Assembly (NCBI GenBank): GCA_965249735.1
Contig: CBDFMS010000024.1
Location: forward strand, 186,001-250,000
Reading direction: 5' to 3'
DNA: 64,000 bases
Source: JANQSS01 sp965249735
GTDB taxonomy: Bacteria > Bacteroidota > Bacteroidia > Chitinophagales > Saprospiraceae
Shown here one piece after another: positions 36,541 to 45,722 of this stretch. A program made the position numbers and the translations under genes. The notes beneath the pieces were generated by a model. The model worked only from the letters and a program-made list of their open reading frames with translations, had not been told where the DNA came from and made no database searches. How positions within the stretch are numbered: position 1 is the first letter of the stretch; each line of letters opens with the position of its first letter.

Positions 36541-39429
36541 ATGTTCAGATACAAAGCGCTTTTTCTCATATTATTTTTGAGCTCCACTTGCATTGCCACA
36601 TGTGACGTACAGGAAGTTCTATCTCAAATAAAAAATGTGTCAGCGCTTGACTCCCAATGTGTGTCGACAATAGGCGGCAGTTTTGAAAATCTAGATGGGG
36701 CAAACAGTTTGCTCGGCGAATGGCTGACGGCTGTGACGGCAAGTAATGCACCATTCAAGATTAAAAGCAATTATTTTTCTTCATTGATTATAATGTGCAA
36801 TGTTTCGTTTCTTCCTTTAGATAGTATAAAGGCAATGATATATCATAAAAAGGGATTATGGCTGGCCAATAAATTGGAAGATTATGATGGTGCCATAGAA
36901 TCTTATAAAAATGCTGTCCGACTTAGGCAAAAACAAAACCCGATTGATTCAATCAACCTGGCCGGTAGTCTATCTAATATTGGTATCAGTCACTTCTATG
37001 CCGGGAATATTGAAAAGGCAGATAAATATATAAGAGAGGTAATGGAAAAATCATGGCCCTTGAACGCCATATCATCTGCCAATAATTTGCAAATCCTGGG
37101 CCAGATCTACAGACGCAAGGGAAATCTTCCACTAGCTGAGGAGTATTACATGCAGTCAGGTAGTAAATTTGTTGGGTCTACTGGAGACTCAACATATTTT
37201 GCTGTGTTTGCTTTTAAATCCGCAGGACTTTTACACTATGACTATTCGAATTATATAAATGCAATTCAATTTTATCAAAAAGCATTAGCAATACTTCATC
37301 GGATTGAAAAATCGAATTTTAATATTAATATCGAAATATTAAAAATTCGATTAAATCTGGCCAATTGCTACACAAGATTGAAGGACTATGAAAAGGCTAT
37401 TGAGACTTATGATATTCTCTTGGAAAAATATGAGCAGCTAGGTTATTCCAGAAGTTATATGCGCACATTGATGAACAAGGCAAATGCCTATATGGAGCAA
37501 GATGATCTCGAAACTGCGCAGCGCATGTATCGGGAAGTAGAAGAATTGCTCAGCAAAAAACCAAATGCCAATCTCGAAAGATTGCTGGTGGATCATCGTT
37601 CGCAATTATTAAGAAGAATGAAAAAGTTTGAAGAAGCACTGCGGCTAAGAGGTGAGTTGCTGTATGATTGTTGTCAAATTCAATTGACGGACCTGAATAC
37701 ACTGGTGCTCGAGCCATTTGATACAGAACAATTAATTCAACTATACAACCTCCTATGTGACATTAGTGTGATCCACCGAGATCGATATCGTGAAAAATTT
37801 GATTCATCAGATATAGACACGGCCCTCATGTTATATCATCAATGCAGTCGAATTTTAAATCAGGTAAAGTTGAATCAGCTCGATCCGAATTTTAGTTTGG
37901 ACCTGGGTGTACTTAATGCTGATCTGCTTGAAGAGGTTCTTTTCTTGTGTCAGGATAAACCGGACTTGGAAAAAGAACTATACAATTTCTTTGAACAAGC
38001 GAAATCGGCATCGTTGCTCGCTTCTATACAAGCTACTGATGCGGAAACCCATTTTTTGAAAAAATACCCTGAACTGATAAAAGTACATGAAATAAAAACC
38101 CAGATTATCGATTTGGAAAAACAGTTGGTGGATGAAACACGGCCGACGAATGAATTGACCCAGATCAGGGAAGATATATTGAAAGCTAAGGAGAAATTGT
38201 TGGATGCCAATAAAAATAAAATGAAAGTGTTACAGGCAGAAAGTAATCTAATCCATTTATATGACCACGAAGCGCTCAGCACGATTCAGCAAAGTCTGGA
38301 TAATAAAACGGTAATACTATCATATTTTTTAACTGAAAAGAACATTTACGCACTTCGTATATCAAATCAAGATGTAAAACTATACCAGGAGGAAAAACCA
38401 TTGCATTTTAGTCATGATGTTTTACAATTAATTAATTTTCGCCCTGACCAGTCGGAGTCAATGAAGACATGGATAGATGCTAACAATCGTGTGAGTGAAA
38501 TTTTAATAGGCGAATTACTTAAGGAAGTGCCGGATCGAATTATCATTATACCCGATGGTATACTGGCCTACCTTCCATTTGAAATGTTATTTACCGAAAT
38601 GGTATCGAGGAACACGTCTTTTCGATCGATGCCTTATGTCATAAAAGCTAAAACAATAAGTTATAGTTTTTCAGCATCCATGTGGAATGAGATGGTCAAT
38701 AAACAGGCCTCGGGAGAAGGGCTATTGGCTATGGCGCCTGAATTTGCGTTAGATGAAAAGGTAGATGAATCAATACGCCTGGCTACACTTCCATTGGCGT
38801 ACGCGAAAAAAGAAGTTGAGTCCATCAATGCCATATGGCCACGAATCAAGAAGTTCCAACCAACTGATAAAGATCAATTTATTCATGCGGCGGCTGATGC
38901 AGGGATCGTGCATTTCGCGGGCCACGCACTATTAAATGACGATGTTCCTGAAAATTCTTTCCTCGTTTTTTCCTCGACAGGTGATATAAATGACAAATTA
39001 TTTGTCCGCGAAATTTATAATATGAAGACTCCGGGCCACCTGGTGGTGCTAAGCGCCTGTAATACGGGTCAGGGGGAATTGAAAAGGGGTGAAGGAGTAA
39101 TGAGTTTGGCACGCGCATTCACATACGCTGGAGCAAAGAGTCTTGTGTATTCACTTTGGGATGTCAATGACGCAGCCACCGGAAAGATCATGGAAGTGTT
39201 TTATCGGGAATTAAAAAAAGGCAAACACAAAGATGAAGCACTGCGAGAAGCAAAGTTGAACTATCTTAATCGAGCAGTTGGCCAAACAAGTCAACCATAT
39301 TTTTGGGCTGGATTTGTGGCTATGGGAGATATGTCGCCTTTAGATAATGGTTGGTCAGTCTGGCATTGGCTCGGCCTCACCTTATTCATCTTTGCATTAA
39401 TATTTTTTTGGAAAAAGAGAAGTAGCTAA
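36541..39429 (+). CDS. TPR-repeat CHAT (caspase-like) protease with C-terminal membrane helix
   Basis: 962 residues. An N-terminal signal or anchor (ALFLILFLSSTCIATC) is followed by at least six TPR-like repeats (about 90-390, such as DYDGAIESYKNAVRLRQ, NYINAIQFYQKALAIL, DYEKAIETYDILLEKYEQLG). A helical, coiled region spans about 490-570. The CHAT domain (about 640-925) has the catalytic His in AGIVHFAGHALLND and Cys in LVVLSACNTGQGELKRGEG, plus SLVYSLWDVNDAATG. A membrane helix closes the chain (LGLTLFIFALIFFWKK). CHAT proteases are caspase/separase relatives that cut partner proteins when the TPR part senses a signal. The adjacent S8 protease is the obvious partner or substrate. Both catalytic residues are intact. 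Confidence 0.92.
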   Translation: MFRYKALFLILFLSSTCIATCDVQEVLSQIKNVSALDSQCVSTIGGSFENLDGANSLLGEWLTAVTASNAPFKIKSNYFSSLIIMCNVSFLPLDSIKAMIYHKKGLWLANKLEDYDGAIESYKNAVRLRQKQNPIDSINLAGSLSNIGISHFYAGNIEKADKYIREVMEKSWPLNAISSANNLQILGQIYRRKGNLPLAEEYYMQSGSKFVGSTGDSTYFAVFAFKSAGLLHYDYSNYINAIQFYQKALAILHRIEKSNFNINIEILKIRLNLANCYTRLKDYEKAIETYDILLEKYEQLGYSRSYMRTLMNKANAYMEQDDLETAQRMYREVEELLSKKPNANLERLLVDHRSQLLRRMKKFEEALRLRGELLYDCCQIQLTDLNTLVLEPFDTEQLIQLYNLLCDISVIHRDRYREKFDSSDIDTALMLYHQCSRILNQVKLNQLDPNFSLDLGVLNADLLEEVLFLCQDKPDLEKELYNFFEQAKSASLLASIQATDAETHFLKKYPELIKVHEIKTQIIDLEKQLVDETRPTNELTQIREDILKAKEKLLDANKNKMKVLQAESNLIHLYDHEALSTIQQSLDNKTVILSYFLTEKNIYALRISNQDVKLYQEEKPLHFSHDVLQLINFRPDQSESMKTWIDANNRVSEILIGELLKEVPDRIIIIPDGILAYLPFEMLFTEMVSRNTSFRSMPYVIKAKTISYSFSASMWNEMVNKQASGEGLLAMAPEFALDEKVDESIRLATLPLAYAKKEVESINAIWPRIKKFQPTDKDQFIHAAADAGIVHFAGHALLNDDVPENSFLVFSSTGDINDKLFVREIYNMKTPGHLVVLSACNTGQGELKRGEGVMSLARAFTYAGAKSLVYSLWDVNDAATGKIMEVFYRELKKGKHKDEALREAKLNYLNRAVGQTSQPYFWAGFVAMGDMSPLDNGWSVWHWLGLTLFIFALIFFWKKRSS

Positions 39430-39446
39430 ATACGCTGCTTTTTGTG

Positions 39447-40061
39447 CTAAGCACGATCAACCGTCCAACGAATTTTTATTTCAAGGGCTAATAACATGAT
39501 GAGAGAAGCCGAAAAGATAATGTTTCGTGAAACATTGACTAGATCCAGCCAACCTTCTTGCAAATATCTTCCAATAAATAAATCAATGGCAGTTAAGACG
39601 GCAGCTAGCAGTAATCCTAGTGCTGAGAAATTGCGACAATAACGGAAACCCGGCCCCATGTTCTGATAAAGATTCCTGCGATAAAGAATTCTGGCATTTT
39701 GATTTTTCGGATCCATTCGGCACAGTTGTCGAACAATATGGATCGAGTCGTCATAGCGCTCGAGATTGAAAAGTGCAGCGGATTTTCTGAAAAGAGATGA
39801 AATGTACTCATCGCGACCATGAATGATCACAATATTATGGGCAATCATGTCTTCAATAAGTTCGTCGACGTGTGCAAGGTATTTATGATATTGCGCAGTT
39901 TCGAAACACGCATTTAAATACTCAGCCTTCAATTCCAACTGTTCTTCTAATGGAAGTTGCCGAATGGCGCCTTGATTTCGTTCAAAAAAGAATACAATGG
40001 ATTCGAATGAATCGCGATGTAATTCATAAAAATCAATATATACCTGTGAGTGCTGTTCCAC
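39447..40061 (-). CDS. small TPR-like protein with two C-terminal membrane helices
   Basis: 204 residues, no signal peptide. The first 130 residues are helical with TPR character (ALFNLERYDDSIHIVRQLCR). Two hydrophobic helices follow at about 145-163 (LGLLLAAVLTAIDLFIG) and 175-193 (IIFSASLIMLLALEI), ending in a short basic tail. I recognise no named family. It converges with the CHAT gene with only 17 bases between stops, so it is separately transcribed. The soluble part would face the cytosol. Confidence 0.7.
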   Translation of the reverse strand: MEQHSQVYIDFYELHRDSFESIVFFFERNQGAIRQLPLEEQLELKAEYLNACFETAQYHKYLAHVDELIEDMIAHNIVIIHGRDEYISSLFRKSAALFNLERYDDSIHIVRQLCRMDPKNQNARILYRRNLYQNMGPGFRYCRNFSALGLLLAAVLTAIDLFIGRYLQEGWLDLVNVSRNIIFSASLIMLLALEIKIRWTVDRA

Positions 40062-40326
40062 TATCTATATGATTGATGACGCAGGACTATTCCCTTTGTC
40101 TCTTTTCAAATATAACGTATGATTGGAATGCATGTGAGGATTTTCGAATCAATTATATGTTAAGGTCGGACCAGGAAATAAAAATTTTTGATTCAAATGG
40201 GCTTTAGACTTTTTGATTTCGGACCAACATATTTTCATAACACCAATAGAATGTAAAGAATACACTAACCACCTTTTCAATATATGAATGACTTCGACTT
40301 GGGGAGTTAATGGTGCTTGTATGAAG

Positions 40327-40749
40327 TCATGGAGTCACATCATTCCAGGGATTATATGTCCCAAAACTCCAGATCACCCCTTGAGGATCCTGACATGTAT
40401 ACCCACGACCCCCATATTCTTCATCCTTTATATCGAGGATTATTTTAGCTCCGGCAGCTTTTGCACGCGCATAATGGGCGTCAATTTCGGTCACAACGAT
40501 ATATGCACTTTGTGTGTTGATGCCACGTAAATCACCAGGACACTTCATGTATTTATCAAATTCACCATTTCCGGTTGAGCCTAACATGATCATCGCGTTG
40601 TCATAGATGAGCTGGGCATGTGCGATCTTTTCTTTTTCACCGGGAACAACCAGGTGAGTTGAGAAACCAAAGGCCTCCTGAAGCCAATCGATTGCAGCCT
40701 GAGCGTCATTGTATTTGAGTGCCGGAAAGATCGTCGATTTATTTGTCAT
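40327..40749 (-). CDS. VOC-superfamily (glyoxalase/PhnB-like) protein
   Basis: 140 residues with the two beta-alpha-beta-beta-beta modules of the VOC fold: IFPALKYNDAQAAIDWLQEA and AHAQLIYDNAMIMLGS in the first, YIVVTEIDAHYARAKAAGA and GRGYTCQDPQGVIWSFGTYN in the second. The ending DPQGVIWSFGTY is typical of PhnB/YdeM-like members, which may bind metal or small lipophilic compounds. It lies 31 bases after the cyclase gene on the same strand, so the two are likely co-transcribed. No substrate can be assigned. Confidence 0.87.
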   Translation of the reverse strand: MTNKSTIFPALKYNDAQAAIDWLQEAFGFSTHLVVPGEKEKIAHAQLIYDNAMIMLGSTGNGEFDKYMKCPGDLRGINTQSAYIVVTEIDAHYARAKAAGAKIILDIKDEEYGGRGYTCQDPQGVIWSFGTYNPWNDVTP

Positions 40750-40780
40750 GATTCGTTTATTTGTACTAAAATAATTAATT

Positions 40781-41527
40781 CTAACCTATGATATCATATA
40801 AAATGGGATTGGATGGAACGGCATCTAAAACGATATTGCTGATTTGTAAATTCATAATATATAGTCCATCCTTGATTTTATTATCGACGTAGATTAACTC
40901 CGTTATTGTTTTATATTTGTCCGGTGTATCATTTGTGTTCCAAAAGATTTTATGAGAGATCATGGCCCCATCATCTTTTTCTTTGTCAACCGAGGGCAAG
41001 TCCAACAATAAATGTTTGTATCCATTTGCGACGATATATGTCATCGCGTCCGGTGTTACATAAGGAGGGTTGGTTTCTGTATAATTATTTTGTTTTTTGT
41101 TGGGTGTATTTGGCAGAGTGCGGATAATGAGCGTGTCTGTTTTATGTTGAATTTGTTCGGAGAGCATTTCAGCGGTGATAACATGGTCTTGCTTAACCAC
41201 CTGAGGCTTGAGTGTAATTAATTCGGTTAGAAAAAACGGATTCTTTATTATTTGGTTAACTTTTTCAAAATTCGGAGAAATGTGTCCAACACATTCAGTG
41301 TGTGTGCCATTTCCATGTGGCACAATATTCAGTGTATAAAAATTAACCGGTGCGCCAGCCTCCATGCTACACACATAGTTGTTGAAAATCATGGGTTTTG
41401 CACTGGGTTGATCCGCGTAGAAGCAAGCGGGATTCAATTCAAATGGATTTAATGGAATTCCAATTGAAAGCGGTTGATCTAAATCGATTTTATAAGATCT
41501 GTCACGAATTGTCAGGATGGTATTCAT
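40781..41527 (-). CDS. cyclase-family metal-dependent hydrolase (kynurenine-formamidase-like)
   Basis: 248 residues. NIVPHGNGTHTECVGHI (about 68-84) is a variant of the HxGTHxDxPxH metal motif of the cyclase family; Glu replaces the usual Asp and Gly the usual Pro. Other typical strands are LIIRTLPNTPN and YKHLLLDLPSVDKEKDDGAM, followed by SHKIFWNT. Members hydrolyse amide or lactone bonds, for example N-formylkynurenine. The variant motif suggests another substrate. It follows nadK by about 85 bases and probably begins a two-gene unit with the VOC protein. Confidence 0.78.
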   Translation of the reverse strand: MNTILTIRDRSYKIDLDQPLSIGIPLNPFELNPACFYADQPSAKPMIFNNYVCSMEAGAPVNFYTLNIVPHGNGTHTECVGHISPNFEKVNQIIKNPFFLTELITLKPQVVKQDHVITAEMLSEQIQHKTDTLIIRTLPNTPNKKQNNYTETNPPYVTPDAMTYIVANGYKHLLLDLPSVDKEKDDGAMISHKIFWNTNDTPDKYKTITELIYVDNKIKDGLYIMNLQISNIVLDAVPSNPILYDIIG

Positions 41528-41611
41528 AAAAGAAAGTTAATGAAATTCAATTAGTGCCATTTTTAATCGTATTACAAATTCGCATGTCCATTGGCGTTGT
41601 TCTTATGAAAT

Positions 41612-42475
41612 TTAATTCCTTCGATCCATGCCCCAGGCCATTTTTCTTCGAATGTTTGATAGATAAGAGTAGTCTGATAACTGTATAAGTCGGGCCGGAA
41701 AGTCACACTTTCGAATAGCGAGTTGATGTTCTTGGGTGATGACTTCAAACCGTGAATCCATTGAACACATAAATGCATTTGAACGCCCTTGAATTTCAAA
41801 TGATATGACAGAGTTATCTGACAAGATGATTGGTCGGACATTTAAATTATGAGGCGCCACAGGTGTGATAACAAGGTTGCCGGAGTTGGGCATTATAATT
41901 GGCCCACCGCAACTCAGTGAGTACCCGGTACTCCCGGTAGGCGTCGAAACAATGAGTCCGTCCGCCCAATAGGCCGCTAAATATTGTCCATTGACAAAGG
42001 TGTTGATGGTGATCATGGAGCTCGTATCACGTTTGTGGAGGGTGAAGTCATTTAACGCAAATGGCGCATCTTCAAAAAGAGGAACATTGGACTCCAATTG
42101 AAGCATACTCCGATCCTTGGTGTTGTAATTTCCATCGAGTAGTGCATCCAGAGCACGCGACATGTCTTCTGAATCTATATTAGCGAGGAATCCTAACCGG
42201 CCCAAATTAACACCTACAATTGGTGTGCACCTGGAGCCTATTAACGAGATCGCCTGGAGGATGGTGCCGTCACCTCCAAGTGTGATGACAAAATCGACAG
42301 TTTTCAAGTAATCATAATTGTCTACTCGTCTGTCCGTGGAAAAATCTACTTCATGGTCCAGGACATCAGGACCATACACCCAGGAGATCTTTTTATCAAT
42401 TAATAAGCGCGTCAAATTGTGAAAGACATCAAATTTTTTTCCTTTTAGCGCTTGCCCAAATAAGCCAATTTTCAT
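41612..42475 (-). CDS. nadK: NAD kinase
   Basis: 287 residues. The diagnostic motifs are all present: VITLGGDGTILQAI (GGDG, about 66-71), VGVNLGRLGFLANI, the NDFTLHKR segment and DGLIVSTPTGSTGYSLSCGG. It phosphorylates NAD to NADP in the cytosol using ATP. It lies five bases after the POTRA/barrel gene and is the third gene of a CBS-protein > outer-membrane-protein > nadK unit. Length and motifs are complete. Confidence 0.97.
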   Translation of the reverse strand: MKIGLFGQALKGKKFDVFHNLTRLLIDKKISWVYGPDVLDHEVDFSTDRRVDNYDYLKTVDFVITLGGDGTILQAISLIGSRCTPIVGVNLGRLGFLANIDSEDMSRALDALLDGNYNTKDRSMLQLESNVPLFEDAPFALNDFTLHKRDTSSMITINTFVNGQYLAAYWADGLIVSTPTGSTGYSLSCGGPIIMPNSGNLVITPVAPHNLNVRPIILSDNSVISFEIQGRSNAFMCSMDSRFEVITQEHQLAIRKCDFPARLIQLSDYSYLSNIRRKMAWGMDRRN

Positions 42476-42480
42476 CGTGT

Positions 42481-43887
42481 TCAGAAATTAAATTTAGTGT
42501 GTAAATATAAACCGGATTCACCTAGATGATTAAAACTATAGTCAATACCAAACAGATACCCCTCTGCAAGTAAAATTTCAAGTGCCGGACCATAGCCATA
42601 CAACCATTGATCATCAAGCGTATTTTGCTCGACATATTTTGGAGTATTTACATATGCAATATCGATATTAATCGATAAATATAGTCTCAGCGGTATAACA
42701 TTCATTTTTTTAATAGGAAGAATCTTACTTAGGTTGAATGTCTCATTAAAGAATTCCCAGACAAGGCCTTGGTGTGCAAGAAGAAAATCAGTCCCATCGA
42801 TGACATAATGATCATATCCACGAATATATTGGCGCGCATACCCCAGGGCCTGAGAATGATTGTATGATATTTTGTTTTTATTAAAAAATACCCGGGCTGT
42901 CGTTGAAAGACGTCCTGTAATCTTTGGATGAAAAGAAAAATAATTTTTTGAATTGGCTTGAATAAATCCATAATCCAAATCGTCGTATAACCCCAAACCG
43001 ACTTGTGTAATGAATACTTGCAGAGCATAGCCTGTTGTCGCCTGTTTCTTGCGGTCTCTTCGATCATTCAAAAATCCATAAGACAAGGCAAAGTAGCGTT
43101 GTGTCTTTTCATTATTTAGATGATAGCCCGGATTGAGTAATTTGACGGTATCAGAGATGGCATTACTGGTAAAAGAAACATTCAATTCATGTGTCAAATA
43201 AAATTTTGGTCGATAAGTCGTTGAAACACCGGTGTGAAATGACCGGAAATTATCCTTCATTTCACTGATAAGAAATTGTAATCGATTATCCTCTGTCCCA
43301 AAAGCACCATTTCTGGACCGATTAAAGCCAATTTCGACTTCAGTTCCTAGCGTTTTGTCTTTATTTAAATAGGGGTATCTGTATCGAATTTGATATCGTT
43401 GCCTAAATCCAAATTCACCAATGACTTTTAAATAGTCACGAACACCCGTCAGATTAAAATGATAACCTCTGATTCCAAAGATCAATCGATCCAGATCATG
43501 ATTATAATCTTTCCACCACACGTTAAAATTTCGATCGGCTAACTTGACTACAGGGATGGGAAAAAAATACCAGGTTTCATGAACCTCTACCGTTAAGTTA
43601 GCAACTGGATCTCCTTGTTTCCAGCCTACAGCTACCACATCTGCAGATAAGAATAGCCCTGTATTCAACAAGTGGTTTTCATTGCGCAGTAGTGTCTGTT
43701 GAAAATCTGACATTAAGATGGTGTCTCCGGTTCTGATATCCATTTCACGACGCAAAACAAAATCCCGGGTATGGTCATTTCCTGTCAACGTGATTTTGCC
43801 TATCACAACGGCATCTTGACCCAATCCGTAAAAAGGGAGGAGCCAAACACAAATCAGGCTTAATACAATGAATACGGACTTAACCAT
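42481..43887 (-). CDS. POTRA-containing BamA/TamA-like outer-membrane protein
   Basis: 468 residues. A signal peptide (CVWLLPFYGLGQ) is followed by one POTRA-like domain (about 25-110; VVIGKITLTGNDHTRDFVLR, then DFQQTLLRNENHLLNTGLF). A 16-strand-type barrel has FGFRQRYQIRYRYPYLNKDK, YARQYIRGYDHYVIDG and the aromatic ending YLHTKFNF. In the Omp85 family the conserved RGY-like motif of the barrel inserts into the pore; QYIRGYDHY fits it. With only one POTRA it is not BamA itself. It may insert or export a protein or lipid across the outer membrane. It is co-transcribed with the CBS-domain gene (39 bases upstream) and nadK. Confidence 0.83.
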   Translation of the reverse strand: MVKSVFIVLSLICVWLLPFYGLGQDAVVIGKITLTGNDHTRDFVLRREMDIRTGDTILMSDFQQTLLRNENHLLNTGLFLSADVVAVGWKQGDPVANLTVEVHETWYFFPIPVVKLADRNFNVWWKDYNHDLDRLIFGIRGYHFNLTGVRDYLKVIGEFGFRQRYQIRYRYPYLNKDKTLGTEVEIGFNRSRNGAFGTEDNRLQFLISEMKDNFRSFHTGVSTTYRPKFYLTHELNVSFTSNAISDTVKLLNPGYHLNNEKTQRYFALSYGFLNDRRDRKKQATTGYALQVFITQVGLGLYDDLDYGFIQANSKNYFSFHPKITGRLSTTARVFFNKNKISYNHSQALGYARQYIRGYDHYVIDGTDFLLAHQGLVWEFFNETFNLSKILPIKKMNVIPLRLYLSINIDIAYVNTPKYVEQNTLDDQWLYGYGPALEILLAEGYLFGIDYSFNHLGESGLYLHTKFNF

Positions 43888-43926
43888 AAAAAATATACTC
43901 GACTACAAAGTAAGACTTTTATAAAG

Positions 43927-44586
43927 CTATACGTTCAGATAGCTCATCAACATATCATAACGCTCTTTGAGCGTATCATAGTAGTCGGTCTCAGTAAACG
44001 TCGCATTGATTTGGTACTCGTAGCGTCGAAAAGCTGCTAGTATTGTCGTGATATCCTGTTTGTTGATCTTCAGCGTCACAAGTACTCGTGGACTATCGGC
44101 ATCTGAAGTAATGAATGTACTGAGAACAACACCATTTTCAGATTCAACAATTTGGCTAAGTGTAGATAAAGAATATTCTGTTTTTGCCATCTCCAGCACA
44201 ACTATACTGCCCCGTTCTGCAAAAGAGAAACTCGAAGCATAATATTGGATCAGATCTTCCTGAGTGATTAAACCCACATATTGATCCTCTACTTCGATTA
44301 CTGGCACTACGGTCAAGTTAAATTCTGACATGACACGCATCACATCAAACAGATGGTCACCGGCACTTACATAAGGCCGATTCATAGATAAATTGTAGGA
44401 TCCTACGGCTTCCTCCACATCATGTTCGAGTATGTCTTCTTCGGAAACCAAACCCAACAATTGATCATTATTGACAATAGGCAGATGCTTCACATAGAAC
44501 TCATTCATAATGGACAGAGCAAAATCTCCCGTATCCGAAGTTCGGAGTGGAAGTATGGTGTTCGATATGAGTTCTTGCGCTATCAT
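43927..44586 (-). CDS. tandem CBS-domain protein
   Basis: 219 residues. There are two CBS motifs: NTILPLRTSDTGDFALSIMN with LPIVNNDQLLGLVSEEDILE, and RPYVSAGDHLFDVMRVMSEF with VVPVIEVEDQYVGLITQEDL. An ACT-like C-terminal region (about 145-205, VVLSTFITSDADSPRVLVTL) resembles AcuB-type proteins. CBS pairs bind adenosyl ligands and act as energy or nucleotide sensors in the cytosol. Genes of this type precede NAD kinase in many Bacteroidota, as here, so an adenine-nucleotide sensing role in the unit is reasonable but inferred. Confidence 0.9.
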   Translation of the reverse strand: MIAQELISNTILPLRTSDTGDFALSIMNEFYVKHLPIVNNDQLLGLVSEEDILEHDVEEAVGSYNLSMNRPYVSAGDHLFDVMRVMSEFNLTVVPVIEVEDQYVGLITQEDLIQYYASSFSFAERGSIVVLEMAKTEYSLSTLSQIVESENGVVLSTFITSDADSPRVLVTLKINKQDITTILAAFRRYEYQINATFTETDYYDTLKERYDMLMSYLNV

Positions 44587-44747
44587 TGAAAGATAAATAT
44601 GAGGCTAAAATACTTTATAACCTCATAAATAAGACGTTAAATTCAAGCCAATCGTTGCATGGCCATACGTTAAATAAACGTTAGTAAAATCAATAATGTA
44701 GTGGTTGTAGTTTAAGGGGAGAACCTTAGTCTTTAGTATTGAAGCAC

Positions 44748-45515
44748 TTACCGCATTATGCGTCGTTTTTCAACCTCGAAATCCTCATCAGTAATCAGTC
44801 CCTTTTTTCGCATTTCTGCCAAGCGCTGTAATTGAGCCAGGAGGGTATCGTCTTTAATCTCCTGCGGTTCATTTACTTGAATCGTGCTGTTTTTGCGATA
44901 TCCGGCGCGCTCGAAGTCTTCAAAATCATCATGAATCCGAATGAATGCCAGCGCATCGTCGTTTTTAATTCGTTCATAGTCTTTGAATCCCTGGGATACA
45001 GCAATTGAAAGGTGTGAAAAGGCCTTGTCTGCATTTTCATTCAAGGAGTAGGCACTCGCTAATAAATAGTGCGTCTCCGGATCTTCTGGTGTGATGTCAA
45101 TGCTTCGTTTGAAATCTTCAATCGATCCATTTAAATCGAATTCAGCAAGCTTTTTCTTGCCCGAGAGCTTGAATGGGTTGCGACGTGAAGCTTTTACTTT
45201 TCTAGCGCGTTGTGCAGTTACCCGTTTGCTCCTTGGTCGGCGTTCTTGTCGGACACGGCGACGTGAGGTACGACGTTTTTCGCGTATTCCCTCAGTTTTA
45301 TTGTAACGACGATCAAATTCCTCATCACTCATAAAAAAGAAGGACATGGCATCGATAAGACCTAAAATAAAACCGAATGGTAGTCGGAAGAAGGGCATTA
45401 AGAAATTTGACAACAAATAAAAGATGCCTAAGCCTGTTTGCCCCAAATAGTATCGATGTACCCCAAATGAGCCTAAAAACAAAGCTAAAAATGCGGCTGT
45501 TTGTCTTGATTTCAT
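44748..45515 (-). CDS. TM2-domain protein with TPR-like middle and SHOCT C-terminus
   Basis: I start at the ATG at 45515 (MKSRQTAAFLALFLGSFGVH), since the TM2 domain begins here; the frame runs back to 45602 without family sequence. About 255 residues: TM2 domain (two helices, GSFGVHRYYLGQTGLGIFYL), a very basic stretch (RRTSRRRVRQERRPRSKRVT), a TPR-like segment (DLNGSIEDFKRSIDITPEDP) and a SHOCT motif (LLAQLQRLAEMRKKGLITDE). The basic stretch is unusually long and could contact nucleic acid or phospholipid head groups. Function of TM2 proteins in bacteria is unknown. It is monocistronic. Confidence 0.85.
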   Translation of the reverse strand: MKSRQTAAFLALFLGSFGVHRYYLGQTGLGIFYLLSNFLMPFFRLPFGFILGLIDAMSFFFMSDEEFDRRYNKTEGIREKRRTSRRRVRQERRPRSKRVTAQRARKVKASRRNPFKLSGKKKLAEFDLNGSIEDFKRSIDITPEDPETHYLLASAYSLNENADKAFSHLSIAVSQGFKDYERIKNDDALAFIRIHDDFEDFERAGYRKNSTIQVNEPQEIKDDTLLAQLQRLAEMRKKGLITDEDFEVEKRRIMR

Positions 45516-45722
45516 AGATTGACCCTGTCTTTCAATAATACAAATTAATGCAAATATTAGGATATCAAGGCAGATGGACAATGATATCCGATGGACGAGC
45601 AATTATTTCGGACTACGGAGTCTCCAGTTTAGAGCACTTCAAGCCTTTGATGTGCGGACATGATGTGATTTCATGATTTAGATTACTTCAGTACTAGATT
45701 GCGAAACACTATTTTTACTCCC

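Noticed and set aside
42481..43887. BamA itself
   Set aside because: Only one POTRA-like domain and about 470 residues; BamA has five POTRAs and is much longer.
44690..44760. Possible tRNA in the gap before the TM2 gene
   Set aside because: The sequence looks vaguely like a D-arm but no cloverleaf or anticodon stem can be drawn.
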